From Allomyces macrogynus ATCC 38327 (lineage: Eukaryota > Blastocladiomycota > Blastocladiomycetes > Blastocladiales > Blastocladiaceae), in assembly GCA_000151295.1 (NCBI GenBank), contig GG745343.1, positions 838,664 to 902,663 on the forward strand: a stretch of 64,000 nucleotides of DNA, given 5' to 3'. The notes beneath the pieces were generated by a model. It ran no database searches. It worked only from the letters and a program-made list of their open reading frames with translations, and was not told the origin of the DNA. Numbering within the stretch: position 1 is the first letter of the stretch; every line of letters begins with the position of its first letter. The position numbers and the translations under genes are program-made. Positions 32,849 to 43,449 of this stretch are shown in pieces.

Positions 32849-35033
32849 ATGTCGTCTGGCTATAACTGCTCGCGTCCGTACTCATCTTCGCGCCTTTGCT
32901 CTCTTTCCACATCATAGCTGACAACTCCTTCCAGTCTCGGGCGCGCCGTGCACCGACCCCGTCGTGACGCGCACCGGCTACGTATTCGAACGCGCCAATC
33001 TTGCGCACTGGTTTACAACGCAAGGCGCCATTTGCCCCGTTACGCGTCTTCCCCTGAACCCGACCGCCGACGTGTTCCCCGCCGCACCGGTCATGGCGAC
33101 AACAACTCCGACTTTGCACGGCACCATGCCCGCTGCGCTCGGCACGCTGCCGGGAACGCTGCCGCCCGGACTTGGGACGCTCCCGGGGACGCTGCCGCCC
33201 GGACTCGGCACCATGCCCGCGCCAGTGCCCCAGCAGCCGGATTACCCGTCCGCGCCCGCTCCCGCAGCTTTGCCGCAGCCGCAACAGGAGCAACTGACGA
33301 TGTCGCAGCAACATGAGCTGCAGCCGCTGCAGCAGCAACCGCAACCGCAAGCACAGCAACTGCAACAGCAACCGTACTACTCGCCCGCTCCTGCACCTGC
33401 ACCGATGGCCAACCCGTATGGCTACCCGGTCGTGCCGGCTGGCGCTCCAACAATGCCGCCAGGAGCGCCAACAGGTCCTGCGCTCACGAACAGCCCCGAA
33501 CCGGTCCTGTCGACAGTCGCTGCTGCCGCACCCGCGTCGATTGCGGCACCACCGCCATCGCAACCACCCGCACCGCCGAGCGCGCCCGGCAGCATGACCG
33601 CCGCAGCCAGCACCGCGGCCGTGTATCGCATGCCGTCAACGAGCCAGTACAGCGGCCACCCGAGCAATGCGCCTCCCGCATCGCTCTTTGGCGGTGGCGA
33701 TGACGCCGCGTCGGCGCGCGCCGACTCGGTCGCGGGTCTGTCGCGCGCACCAACGAACGCCGGGAGCATGCGCATCGTGGGATCCGCGGCGCCGCCGCCG
33801 GATGAGACGGCGTCCCGCCGCGCGTCGCAGATGCAGCAAATGCTGACGGACACAGAGCTCGTCGACTCGCTGGCGGGCCAGGACTACCGGTACGCTCCCG
33901 CGCTTGCGGCGGGCGCCGACGGGATGACGTCGACGGAACGGCTCGTGGCCAAGGCGCAGGCGGCGAAAGTGTATCGTCCCTGGTTTGTCTGGATCATGTC
34001 GGCACTGCAAATTGCCGGTTTGGTCGTCTCGCTCGTCGTGAACAAGAACGTCTACGGGTCGCTGATCCAGACGTCGCCGCAGTTCAACTACATGATTGGC
34101 CCGTCGTCCGAGACGCTGATCCGCGTCGGCGCGCGGTTCGCGCCATGCATGCGCGACTCGACGCTGTTGTCGGTCCCGTCGCGCGGTAACTCGTCGATTG
34201 GATGCACGTGGCCCACGGCACCGCTGGCGAGCGGCGGGGTTCACCAGTGTGGGTTCCTCGACCTGTGCGGCCAATTTGTCTCGTCGTCGACGCCCGCGAA
34301 CCAGGTCACGGCCAACCAAGGGTTCCGGTTCATACTGCCCATGTTCTTGCACGCCGGTCTCGTGCACCTGCTCATGAACCTGTCGGTACAGCTGTCGCTC
34401 GTCAAGTCGCTCGAAATGGACTGGGGCTGGTGGCGTATCGCGCCCGTTTACATTCTCAGCGGCATTTTCGGGTTCCTGTTTGGTGGCGCCTTCTCGCCTG
34501 AGTTTTCGCCGTCGGTCGGGTGCTCGGGCGCGATTTTCGGCATGGTCGCGCTCGTTCTGATTGATCATATCCAGACGTGGAAGTTGCTGCACCGACCGAC
34601 CGCAGGGCTCATGCGGCTGCTGTTCGTGATCATTATCACGTTCTTTATCGGCCTGTTCCCGCAAGTCGACAACTTCTCGCATATCGGCGGGTTCTTGATC
34701 GGGCTGCTTCTTGGCGTCGTCGTCATGCCCAACATCAACCTGTCGTGCTGCTCGAGTGCTGGGCGCAAGGCCAAGCCGACGCTCTTGCCTGGTAGTGCCG
34801 GTGCAGGCGGCGACGGCGGGACCAACCCGCGGTCCAGCGGCGGGTGGCGACTGTTCGGGTTCTCACCGCTCAACTTGGCCGTGCGTGCAGCAGGGCTCAT
34901 CATTGCTGGCGTCCTGTTTGCGGTCATGACGTCGGCGTTCTACAAGGGCGACGGCGACTCGACGTGCTCGTGGTGCAAGTATATCGACTGTATCCCGGCG
35001 TTTGGCCAGTGCTCGGTGTCCGGGTCGAGTTGA
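32849..35033 (+). CDS. U-box-rhomboid fusion: N-terminal Prp19-like U-box, C-terminal rhomboid protease
   Basis: Two exons (32849-32873, 32935-35033) give 707 aa. Residues ~5-50 (YNCSLSGAPCTDPVVTRTGY, then VFERANLAHWF and GAICPVTRLPL) match the Prp19-type U-box pattern of ubiquitin ligases. A Pro/Gln/Ala-rich linker of ~280 residues follows, including repeats of GTLPGTLPPGL. From about residue 355 a polytopic domain has rhomboid hallmarks: FLHAGLVHLLMNL in the second core helix, GCSGAIFG with the nucleophile at Ser539, and DNFSHIGGFLIG with the partner His591. Both catalytic residues are present, so activity is plausible. No stop, shift or splice signal separates the halves. A seventh helix lies near the C-terminus, which ends Cys-rich. 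The U-box call is based on pattern only; the rhomboid call is firm. Confidence 0.82.
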
Positions 35034-35178
35034 TTTGTTCCATTTTGTACATTCTTTCATTGGCCCCCCTTGCGGGTCCACGTTTGCTTGCAAGGCCTCG
35101 CCATCATATCACCTTGCGCACGCTCCCAATGAATGCATTGTATTTATTCATGCTCTACATACTCGGTTTCGTGCTCCT

Positions 35179-35820
35179 CTACGGATCGGCGACGCGCAGC
35201 GCCTGCAACGCAGCGAGGATCTCAGCGAACGAATCAAAAGCCGTGTGCAGAATCGCGTTCTTCTTGCAATACGCTTCAAGGTCTTTACCGCGCTTAGCAA
35301 AAAGCAAGTCGCACTCGCGCACACGAGATATCGCTCACGCCGTCACCCGCAAAGACGACGAGTGGGCGCGGGGCCGTGTCGTCGTGCAAAGCGATAAGAG
35401 CGCGGATCGACGCAGCCTTGTCATGGCAAAGTGTGGGTCGAGACCAACATCTACGAGAGCGCTGTTGATGAACTATCCACCGGAATGCACCGTGCTGGTC
35501 GATCGCGACCTGATACGTGCCGCTCAGTGCTGCTGCTGCCTCCTCCTTGGTCATTTTGACGGCCGCCCACATTTCAGAAACAACGTCACGGAATGTGCGT
35601 TCACCCGCCATGATCTATAAGCGGGCGCGTCTTTTGGTGAGCACAAACTAGCCAAACGTCAGCAGAGGCAGGAGACGTGGAAGGTACAGACCGCCCGATC
35701 GAGCTCGTCGCGTCGCTCCGTGCCCATTGCCATGTCAATTAAAACATTGCCCGTGTCCTGGGTGGAAATGGTGCCATCAAAGTCGGTCGTAAACAAAATC
35801 GGTCGCTTTGCAGTGGTCAT
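35179..35820 (-). pseudogene. Broken HAD-superfamily phosphatase (YNL010W/PSP-like)
   Basis: Exon 1 (35820-35692) encodes MTTAKRPILFTTDFDGTIST, with the HAD nucleophile motif DFDGT. It joins in frame to exon 2 from 35614 (IMAGERTFRDVVSEMW). Later HDKAASIRAL and FAGDGVSD (the acidic HAD motif III/IV) are conserved. Two defects are visible. The central part that should carry the Ser motif (VVSSGM in relatives) is absent, with no room for it. In addition the frame shifts right after GDGVSDISCA, consistent with loss of two bases in a GC run near 35315. Downstream in another frame the conserved ending ECDLLFAKRGKDLEAYCKKN continues to a TAG at 35179-35181. It looks like a decaying gene, unless both defects are assembly errors. 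Confidence 0.65.
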
Positions 35821-36321
35821 GATCGCTTGGGAATGCTTGGCAAACTTGAGGAATCGGACTGCGTCTCGAAAAGAGTTGCGCGTGAGAAGAGGAAAACAGC
35901 AATGCGGGCCTTCGCGCTATATGAATGGGCACGCGCGCGGGGGTTTGCTCGGGCTTCTTCTTGGCAAAGACTGACGGGACACCTTCGCTGTTTTGTTCGT
36001 GGCGTCGCCCAGTGCACGCTGTTCTCGTGGCGCCGCAGCTGCGCGGCCCAGTAACACGGGCGCGGAGCCTGGTTCGGGTGGATCCGCTCTTCGGAGGTCA
36101 AGGAGGCAAATCCGGTGGTGACGTGCAACTGCAGGAGCCGTCTCAAGTGTTTCGACTCCGCCACTGATGCGTTTGTTGATCGGCGGCGTCACTGGGCAGC
36201 AACCAAGAACGCGTCTCATTTCCCTGTCTCCGTTGCGGCGGCTGCGGCCCGCCGCTTCGCTGGGTTCCCGCAGTCCCCCACTCGTCAACCAGTCCCTCGT
36301 CTCCCTCCTCCGCTTACGCGC
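35821..36321. other. Intergenic, no gene seen
   Basis: About 500 bases between the broken phosphatase and the SAPS gene. No coding or RNA signal recognised. Confidence 0.5.
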
Positions 36322-38660
36322 TCACGACACGGTCCTCGCCTGCGCCCACGCCAAAAAGTCATCCTGCGTGTCGACCATCCCGGACGACGCGCTCGCCCCT
36401 GCACCGGAACCTGCGCCCTCCTCGTCGTCACCAACCGAAAACTGCGCGCCCGCGGTCGCTGGGAACCCAAAAGTCATGGAATGTTCGTCGTCCGTGACCC
36501 CGCCGACCGTCGGAACCGTACTCGGTGTGCCGGGCACCGACACGAGCCCGGCGAGCGGCGACCCCTGGTCGCGCGCGTGCGCGACCTGGAACGCGCCGTT
36601 CACGTACTCGTCCCACAGCGGGTCGGCCAGGATACCCGCCAACTCGTCGCGCAGCGTCGGGTCGCGGTCGAGCGTCATCCCCACGATCTCGGTGAGAAGC
36701 GTCACGTGGCCCATGTACCCGAGCCGCCCACCCTTGGGCTTCTGCTGCGCCGCGACCGACGCGTGGTGTGCGGCCACAAGCCGCGCCAGGAGCGTGCCAT
36801 CGCGGACAAGGTGCACAAACGCCGACCGGCACGTGGTCCATGGGCCGCCGGCGACTTGCAGGACCAGGTCGTAGACGATGCCGTGCACGAGGTTGTTCCA
36901 CGGGTGCGCAAAAAAGAGGTCCATGCACGTGACGAGGACACGCGTGTCGAGGAACGTCTGCCGCAGGAGGTCGCGTAGCGGCTCGCCCGTGACCGACGCG
37001 TCGATTGCGGGCGCGGCCGTGCTTGTCGTTGAGTCAAGCGCCAACCGCATGTCCTTGCTCATATCCTGCAGCGGACCGAGGTCGTCAACGTCCATGAACG
37101 GCTCCGACAGAGCGCACCGCAGCATCTCAGAGAGCAGCTCGCAGAGCCGGAGCCGCGCGAGCCCAAGCCGTGCGCCTGTACCCGGCAGCGCGTCACCACT
37201 GCCCGGCTCTTCCGTCACGAGCATGCGCTGGATCGCCGGCAAACTCGCACACAACTCGCGCACAATCGCACTCAGGTCCATGGGCACGTTCCGGTGCGCG
37301 GCGCCGCGCGGCCCTTGGTCCGGATCCCCGCCGTGCGACGACGTCCCGAGCGTGCTTGTCAGCGGACTCGGCGGAATCGACAGCGGCGCGAGTTCGACGG
37401 CGTTACGGCGCAGCAGCTCAATCAGGACCTGCGCAATGTGCGGGACCACGCGCGACCCTGCCGGGTAACTCTTAGCCGCGACCAAGTACCCAACGAGCCG
37501 TGCCGCCGTGGCGGGGCTGCGCAGGTCGGCAATCAGTGGGTGCGCGTTCATGCGCGCAGTACTGGTACTCCCCTGGACGATCTGAACCAAGTCGACGAGC
37601 GCGGTCGCGGCCAAGTAGGCCGTCTCCCCCTGGTCTGCAACACGCGTTGGGTCGAGGTACGACACGAGGTGCGTGACGAGCCCCTGTTTCTGCAGCCACG
37701 TGGCGACGCCAAACTGCCGCCCTTCGGGGCAGTCTTGGAGCCCGATCATGCGCACGGCCAGGTCGAGCACGCACGCGTGCCGCATGGCGAGCGGCAGCAG
37801 CCGTTCAATCAGGTTGGGTTCCGTGTTGAGCCACTGCAGCGTCGCGAGCGTTTGCCGCAGCAGAAACTGCGACAGGATCTGCGTCCACAAACCGACTTGC
37901 GTGCAGTCGCGCTGCACTTCGTCGGCGGCTGCGCGGTCGAGGACCGAGAGCAGGTCCTTGCGCAGTTCTTGCGATGCGAGCACGACCTGAATGAGCTCGA
38001 CGGCGTCGCTGGCAAAGATTTCGGCGACAATGACGGGAAACCTTGGATTCGCCATGTCGCGTCAGTCAGGGTCGGCGGAACAGTGACGAGCGAGAGAACG
38101 TACTTGACGAGCATCTGTGCCGACACCTCAGGCGACACGGACCCGTGCCCGTTGGCCGCGTCTGCCGTTGCGCTCGTATTCGTTGGAGTAATCTCGTCGT
38201 CGTCGCTCCCGTCGCTTCCCGTCGACGACGAGTAGGGCATCATGGCCATAAACGCGGCCGTCCCGCTCACATTCTCGGTCGACACGGCCGACGAGTTTGA
38301 CGCGGAGCCGATCGTTGGTGCGGGTGGATCAATGGCTGGAGCGATCTCATTGGTCGGGTTGGGTGTCGCAACGGCCGGTCGCGTCGCGTCGGCCAGATGC
38401 TCGTGGTGTCGAGTCACGTAGCGCAACAGCTGCTCAGCGTGCTCGTGGCGGCACAGGCTATCGTTGGGAGCGAGTGAGAATCAACTTCACCACGAGAGAG
38501 AGGGTGGAGAAGGCGAGCATGACGCTGACAAGTCAATAAGCTTGACGTTCTTGGCGCGGACCTCCTGGAGCACGTCCGGATCGTCGAGCACCTCGACGAG
38601 CGACGCGTCGCGGTCCAGGAGCGCGTCGAGCGTCGACGGGTTGCCAAAGCGCCAGAACAT
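36322..38660 (-). CDS. SAPS-domain Sit4/PP6 phosphatase-associated protein
   Basis: Three exons (38660-38530, 38457-38104, 38041-36322) give 734 aa. SAPS proteins (Sap155/185/190 in yeast, PPP6R in animals) are regulatory partners of the Sit4/PP6 phosphatase. The N-terminus MFWRFGNPSTLDALLDRDAS then LVEVLDDPDVLQEVRAKNVK with LIDFLCRHEHAEQLLRYV is the conserved start. RFPVIVAEIFASDAVELIQ follows, separated by a Ser/Thr/Pro-rich insert of ~90 residues in exon 2. The armadillo-like core includes HPWNNLVHGIVYDLVLQVAG, then GYMGHVTLLTEIVGMTL, and DPLWDEYVNGAFQVA. The short acidic tail ends DTQDDFLAWAQARTVS. The introns of 72 and 62 nt have clear CTGAC-type branch sites. Confidence 0.9.
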
Positions 38661-39233
38661 GGCGTGATCTTGATGTCGGTGATCGATGAGAGCAGCGAAA
38701 CTGTTAGGTTGGCTCTGGTGATCTTTTGCCGACAGATGCGAGCGGAGGCGGGTCCGGGTCGAACAGCGCCGCGTATCCGACAGTTGAGCACGGCTTGAGG
38801 ATCGAATGCGGGGAGTTAGAAGGCAATGATGTCGGACCGAAGCGTGGTGAAAGTGGTGCACTGCACAACGGATCGGCGATGAGACGGCGGCAGCACACGG
38901 GGGCTCGCAGCGTAGCCGGCCGCGAACAAGCACGCGTCTCGCCGCACGTCTCCCATCTCTTTCAACTTCTTGCTGCCCATCGTTGGCCACCGTCGGCCGT
39001 GCTTTTCCGTCGTTTATTTCTGACGAGAGTGACGCCGAGACACCGCTGAGTGGAACGCGCAAGGGTCGAGGCTGAGCGTCGTTGGTCGACAAGAAAATCT
39101 ATTGCTTCCGAAAGAATGACATGCAGCACGACTGGGAACGGAACCAGTCGGGCGCACCAAAAAGTGAATGGTAGTAATGATCAGACAGGGCCAAAATCGA
39201 AAAAATGAGGGGACGCCAATGGTACAAACAAAA
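38661..39233. promoter_or_regulatory. SAPS 5' region with a motif shared with the GPCR promoter
   Basis: Contains CGACAGTTGAGCACGGC at 38778-38794, about 120 bases upstream of the SAPS start. A near-identical copy lies upstream of the receptor gene at 42356-42372. No gene seen. Confidence 0.5.
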
Positions 39234-42172
39234 TCAAGCGATATACACCCGGTTCGGGCCCGTCGGCGCAGGCGCGTGCCGCGACAGGAGCATGTTGAGC
39301 ACCTGCTCAAGCTGCTCCTCCGACTTCATCTGCACGGCGGCTACAGCCTTGTCGGCCATTCCCAGCTCGATACACAACGGGAACTTGGTCGACCGCGACG
39401 CATGAATGTGCTTGAGCGCCGTAACCTGACCGGAACTGTCGGTCGACCGAATGAGCCCGACGTATCCCTCGCCAAGCGCGAGCACGAGTCGGTGCTTTTC
39501 CCAGGTACTCGCGAACCGGCCGACCCACTTGACGGGGAACTCGCCGACCAAACTCGACGCCTTGCCCGTCACCTGGAGCAGCTGCTGCGACTCGACCGCC
39601 GACGACATTTTGGGCGACGGCGGGTTCGACCCGAACCGCGCGCGGTGCTGGCGCTTCGTCAAGTTGTAGATGCGCAGGTGCAGGCAACCCCACGCGAACC
39701 CGCACGCGTAGAGCATGACAGCCGTTTCAATATAGTACGTGCCGAGCGCAAACGTGGGCCACGACAGGATCGTGAGGGGTGCCAACACGATGCACGAGAA
39801 GATGGTGTTTTGCACCAGGTGCAGCGTGTACCGGTGGATCTTGGAGGCCGTCTGCAGTCGCCGCACCGACATGGCCAGGAACAGGACCGAGGCCAGCTCG
39901 ACGGCGCACCAGCCGAGCGAGATCCACCGGAAGAGCGCCTGCACGGTCCCGTTGGGCGACACGCACTGGTACGAGATCGCGGAGGGCGTGGCCACGAGCT
40001 TGGGCTCGAGCGGCGACAACATATCCCACCCGAGCACGAGCAGCGGGTGGACGACAGCGAGCAGCACCCACGGCAGCTCCTCGACGATCGTGCGGCGCTT
40101 GTGGTTGCGCAGCAAGTAGTTGTTTTCGAACCGCGTCCAAAACAGATAGAGCTTGCGCAGCAGCGGGACAAAGACGAGCTGGAACCCAACCGCGAGCAAG
40201 AATGCGTTCACTTCGCACGAGATACGAGTTGGCACGTCGATCCACGTTGCCGTCGCGCCAAGAATCGCGACGAGACCGATCGTCACATAGGCGAGCGTTG
40301 GCAGGCCAAGTTCTTGGACAGGCTCCTCCTTGTGCACCGTGATCAAAATGAACATGGACACGACAATGACGAGCGCGAGCAGGCCCGTGACGCCGAGCAC
40401 GATCCACGCGCCAATCGACGAGTACCGCAAGTAACCCAAAATCGACGACGGCCGGTCGTCGGGCGTCTTGCTCGATCCGTCAAAGAATTTCGGGTCGTTC
40501 ACTCGCGTCACGGTCCACCCGTCGCGCGCGATCCGGAATACGGGCGACTCTTTGCTATCAAAAATGTTGAACGCCGTGAAATCGGCGAGCCGGTCGCCCG
40601 CGTCGTTAAACTTGACGGGACCCGACAAGCCGTCAAACGGCACCAAAAACTTGTTGACGGGCACAGGGTTGCGGCGTTTCAGCACATCGTCCTTGTTCTT
40701 GGCGCTGCTGAGCTGCTGCACGAACCCGCGCGCCATGGCCATCAGACATTCGCGGTAGAGCATCGCGTAATGCTCCTTGACGGCCGAGTTCTTGGCGACA
40801 AACGCCTTGGCATCGTTCGAGTCGGCAATCTCGTTGGGGAACAGGTAAAAGAACCCTTGCGTGAGCTCGCGCACGTCCTGCCCGGCCTTCTTGTCGTTGA
40901 GCACGCGCAGCATGGAACTTGTCGCGTCGCCACCGACCCAGACCCATTCAGGGCCAAACAAACCGGCCTCGCGAATCTGCGGCGCAATTGAGACCCACTC
41001 GTAGGCCTCGCCGAGAAACACGACAACGCGCACGCCCACCTCAGATATCGCCTTGAGCGAGACGCTGGTGCCCGTCGGCGGGTCGGAGCTGAACTGGATT
41101 GTTTGCACCGTGGCCACGTCGACGAGCAGTTCCTCGGCCGTGTTGGAAAACGCCGACGACAGCGACCGCGCATAGTCGGTGTTGGACGCGAGCACGGCGA
41201 CCGATCGCCACTTCATGGCCGCAACGAATTGCGCGAGCGCCTCGCCCATCATGTTATCGCTTGGAAACGTGCGGAAGAATTGCGAGTAGGACGTCTTGTC
41301 GGACAGTTCCACGGCCGACGCCGACCCGGAGCACGTGTACATGCCGAGGTTCTGCGCGGTGAGCGCCATGACCTTGGACGGGCCCGAGTTGAGCTCGCCA
41401 ATGACGCCGACGGCGCCGTCGTTGGCCGCCGTAAAGGCCAAGTTGACCGACTTGGAAATGGAGCCTTGCGAATCGTATCTGCAGCGCACAGTTCGCGTCA
41501 GATCCTGGGTCGATCCGGCACAAACCACACTCCGAGAGCCGTCAAACAAAAGAGAAACAAAAACGCACAATGAAAACGAGACCTTGTGGCCAGCGGGCCC
41601 TGCAACGCTCTGGTTCACCTCATCGATCGAGGCCTTAATCGCAGCGACTGCGGCCGATGCAGCAGGTCCATCTGTAGGGTCGCACAAAGGAAGACAAGGG
41701 ACATTCATCCCATCCGTCCGTGCAGTCAGTTGTCCGGCTCGCCCGCGAGTGATGCATGTTTTGTTGTTGACCGACAAGGACCCAGCTTGACCCCGTCAAA
41801 ACCGTTAACGGCAAGCGCATGGCCACGACTGGCATTCGCCACAAAATCGTCCGGCGACGGGGATCCTGCGGGCGCAACGGGCACAACGGGCGCAACGCTG
41901 GTTTTCCCGGGACCCACCGAGCGTGGCGCCATTGTCTGTCCGTGTCGGACACGAAACGACATGAAATGGAAACGCAAATGACGAGCGCGCGAACACACAC
42001 CATCGGGTGATGACACGGGGAGGATACCCGCGAGCTTGATTTCGTCGGCAGCCGCCAGGTACGGGAGCGTCGCAATGGCCGCGAGCAGCGTCCACAGCGC
42101 GACCAGGGCGACGGTGACGAGCCGGAGCGGGCTGCCCGCGGCGGCGGGGCGCGGGGCTCGACGAGCGGCCAT
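39234..42172 (-). CDS. Class C (GABA-B-like) G protein-coupled receptor with C-terminal PH-like domain
   Basis: Four exons (42172-42001, 41865-41782, 41671-41569, 41478-39234) give 867 aa. A signal-peptide-like N-terminus (VTVALVALWTLLAAIATLPY) precedes an ANF/periplasmic-type ligand-binding domain (about residues 45-440) with GVIGELNSGPSKVMALTAQN, FRTFPSDNMMGEALAQFV and AYEWVSIAPQIREAGL. Seven membrane segments follow (about 470-725), starting GAWIVLGVTGLLALVIVVSM. Loop 1 and helix 3 read RISCEVNAFLLAVGF and then LRKLYLFWTRF, as in GABA-B receptors. The tail (about 760-860) has VKWVGRFASTWEKHRLVLAL followed by a series of short strands and a final helix, like a PH domain. The ligand is unknown. 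Introns of 90 and 135 nt are multiples of three without stops. Confidence 0.85.
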
Positions 42173-43449
42173 GGTGCAGCAGATCGTTGGCCGAGGTAGC
42201 CTGTCGGCACAGGGAACGTAGTGGTGCCGCGTCACGAGGGATCGATGAGGTTGGAATGTGACAGGAGCGGGCCACGAGCGTCGGTGATGGAAGAGTCTGG
42301 TTGAGAAAGGACAGTCGCGAGAGCGTCGGTTCGTGAGGCGCTCGCGCCCGGTATTCGACAGTTGAGTACGGCGTAGGAGCGGGCGTCGTGGCCGTCGTTT
42401 GCTTGCACAAATGATCCAAACCGGATCCGCAGCCAAGTGCAAGAGGGGATCCGCGCGCCAAGAGTGCCGTGCGCGCGTCCAAGCAAAAGGTCAACACAGG
42501 ATCCGGTTTTGAAACGCTCAAGCACGAGCGTCTCGGATTGTCGCAGAGGGGATGGAGGAGAGAGGATGTCGTGCTCCGGCTTCCGCCAAATCGTCGCAGC
42601 GCGAGGACCGACATGACGGCCCGGCCTCCGGAAAGTCTTGTTGTCGTTGTGTTGATCATGTTACGTTGCATGGCACGAGGATGGGACGCGAGTATCTGGA
42701 AGAGCGCTATCCATCACCTCGGCTGGGTTGGGGAAGACGACGATGCTGTCGTCTGATGGTCTGATGACCTTGTCCTGGTGGCGGAGGCGCCGCCGCTTCC
42801 TCATCGCGCCCGTTTTGGCCAGAGGCCAATTGCAGCTCCTGGGCGTCGGTGTCGCTGTTTTTGGTGCCATTTTCGCTTGGGGTTGAGGGACGCACAAAGA
42901 TGGATGGCGGTTGGGTTTGCGATGTTGGAGCTCTCGCTGAAGCAAAAGGAGAGGGGAGAACGGAGGACAGACCAGGCGACTGCCGTTTGAGAGTGTTTCT
43001 TACGCGCATGGATGCGCGGAGATTCCGGACTATGTCGCACAAAGTGAGATGCAACATGCGCACCAATCCGTTGTCATCCTCGTCATATGATGGATGGCCC
43101 GGCCGCGTGGAGATGCCGGGCCCGGTCGCGCACAAACTTGAGCGCGCGATGGGTGGCGGAGGGGCCGGGATAAATATTTGCAACGTTTTGGGTGAGTTTG
43201 CGAGATGCGAAAGGGTGCAAGGTGCCGGCGTAATGCTTATTGGGTCGTAACGATGTTCTGTTCAATTTGGATCAAAATACGCCGGCGCAACATGCATCCG
43301 GCCCAAGGAAGGCGAGGTGGAGAGTCGAGGGACAAGAACAGCCGACGTGGACCTGCAAAAAGAATGAACCATCGAGCGACCAGAAAAGACAGAGTGCATG
43401 CAAGGGCGCGGTGGCCAACTGGCTATATTTGGACCAAGGACGACCACCA
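42173..43449. other. Intergenic, no gene seen
   Basis: 1.28 kb upstream of the receptor and downstream of the Angel/Ngl gene. It holds the shared promoter-like motif at 42356-42372. Open frames up to 158 codons show no conserved pattern. Confidence 0.5.

Noticed and set aside
39168..40991. 607-codon plus-strand open frame
   Set aside because: It lies wholly antisense to the receptor gene, whose frame shows clear domain and membrane patterns. The antisense frame has only Arg/His/Asp-rich composition expected from GC-rich shadow frames.
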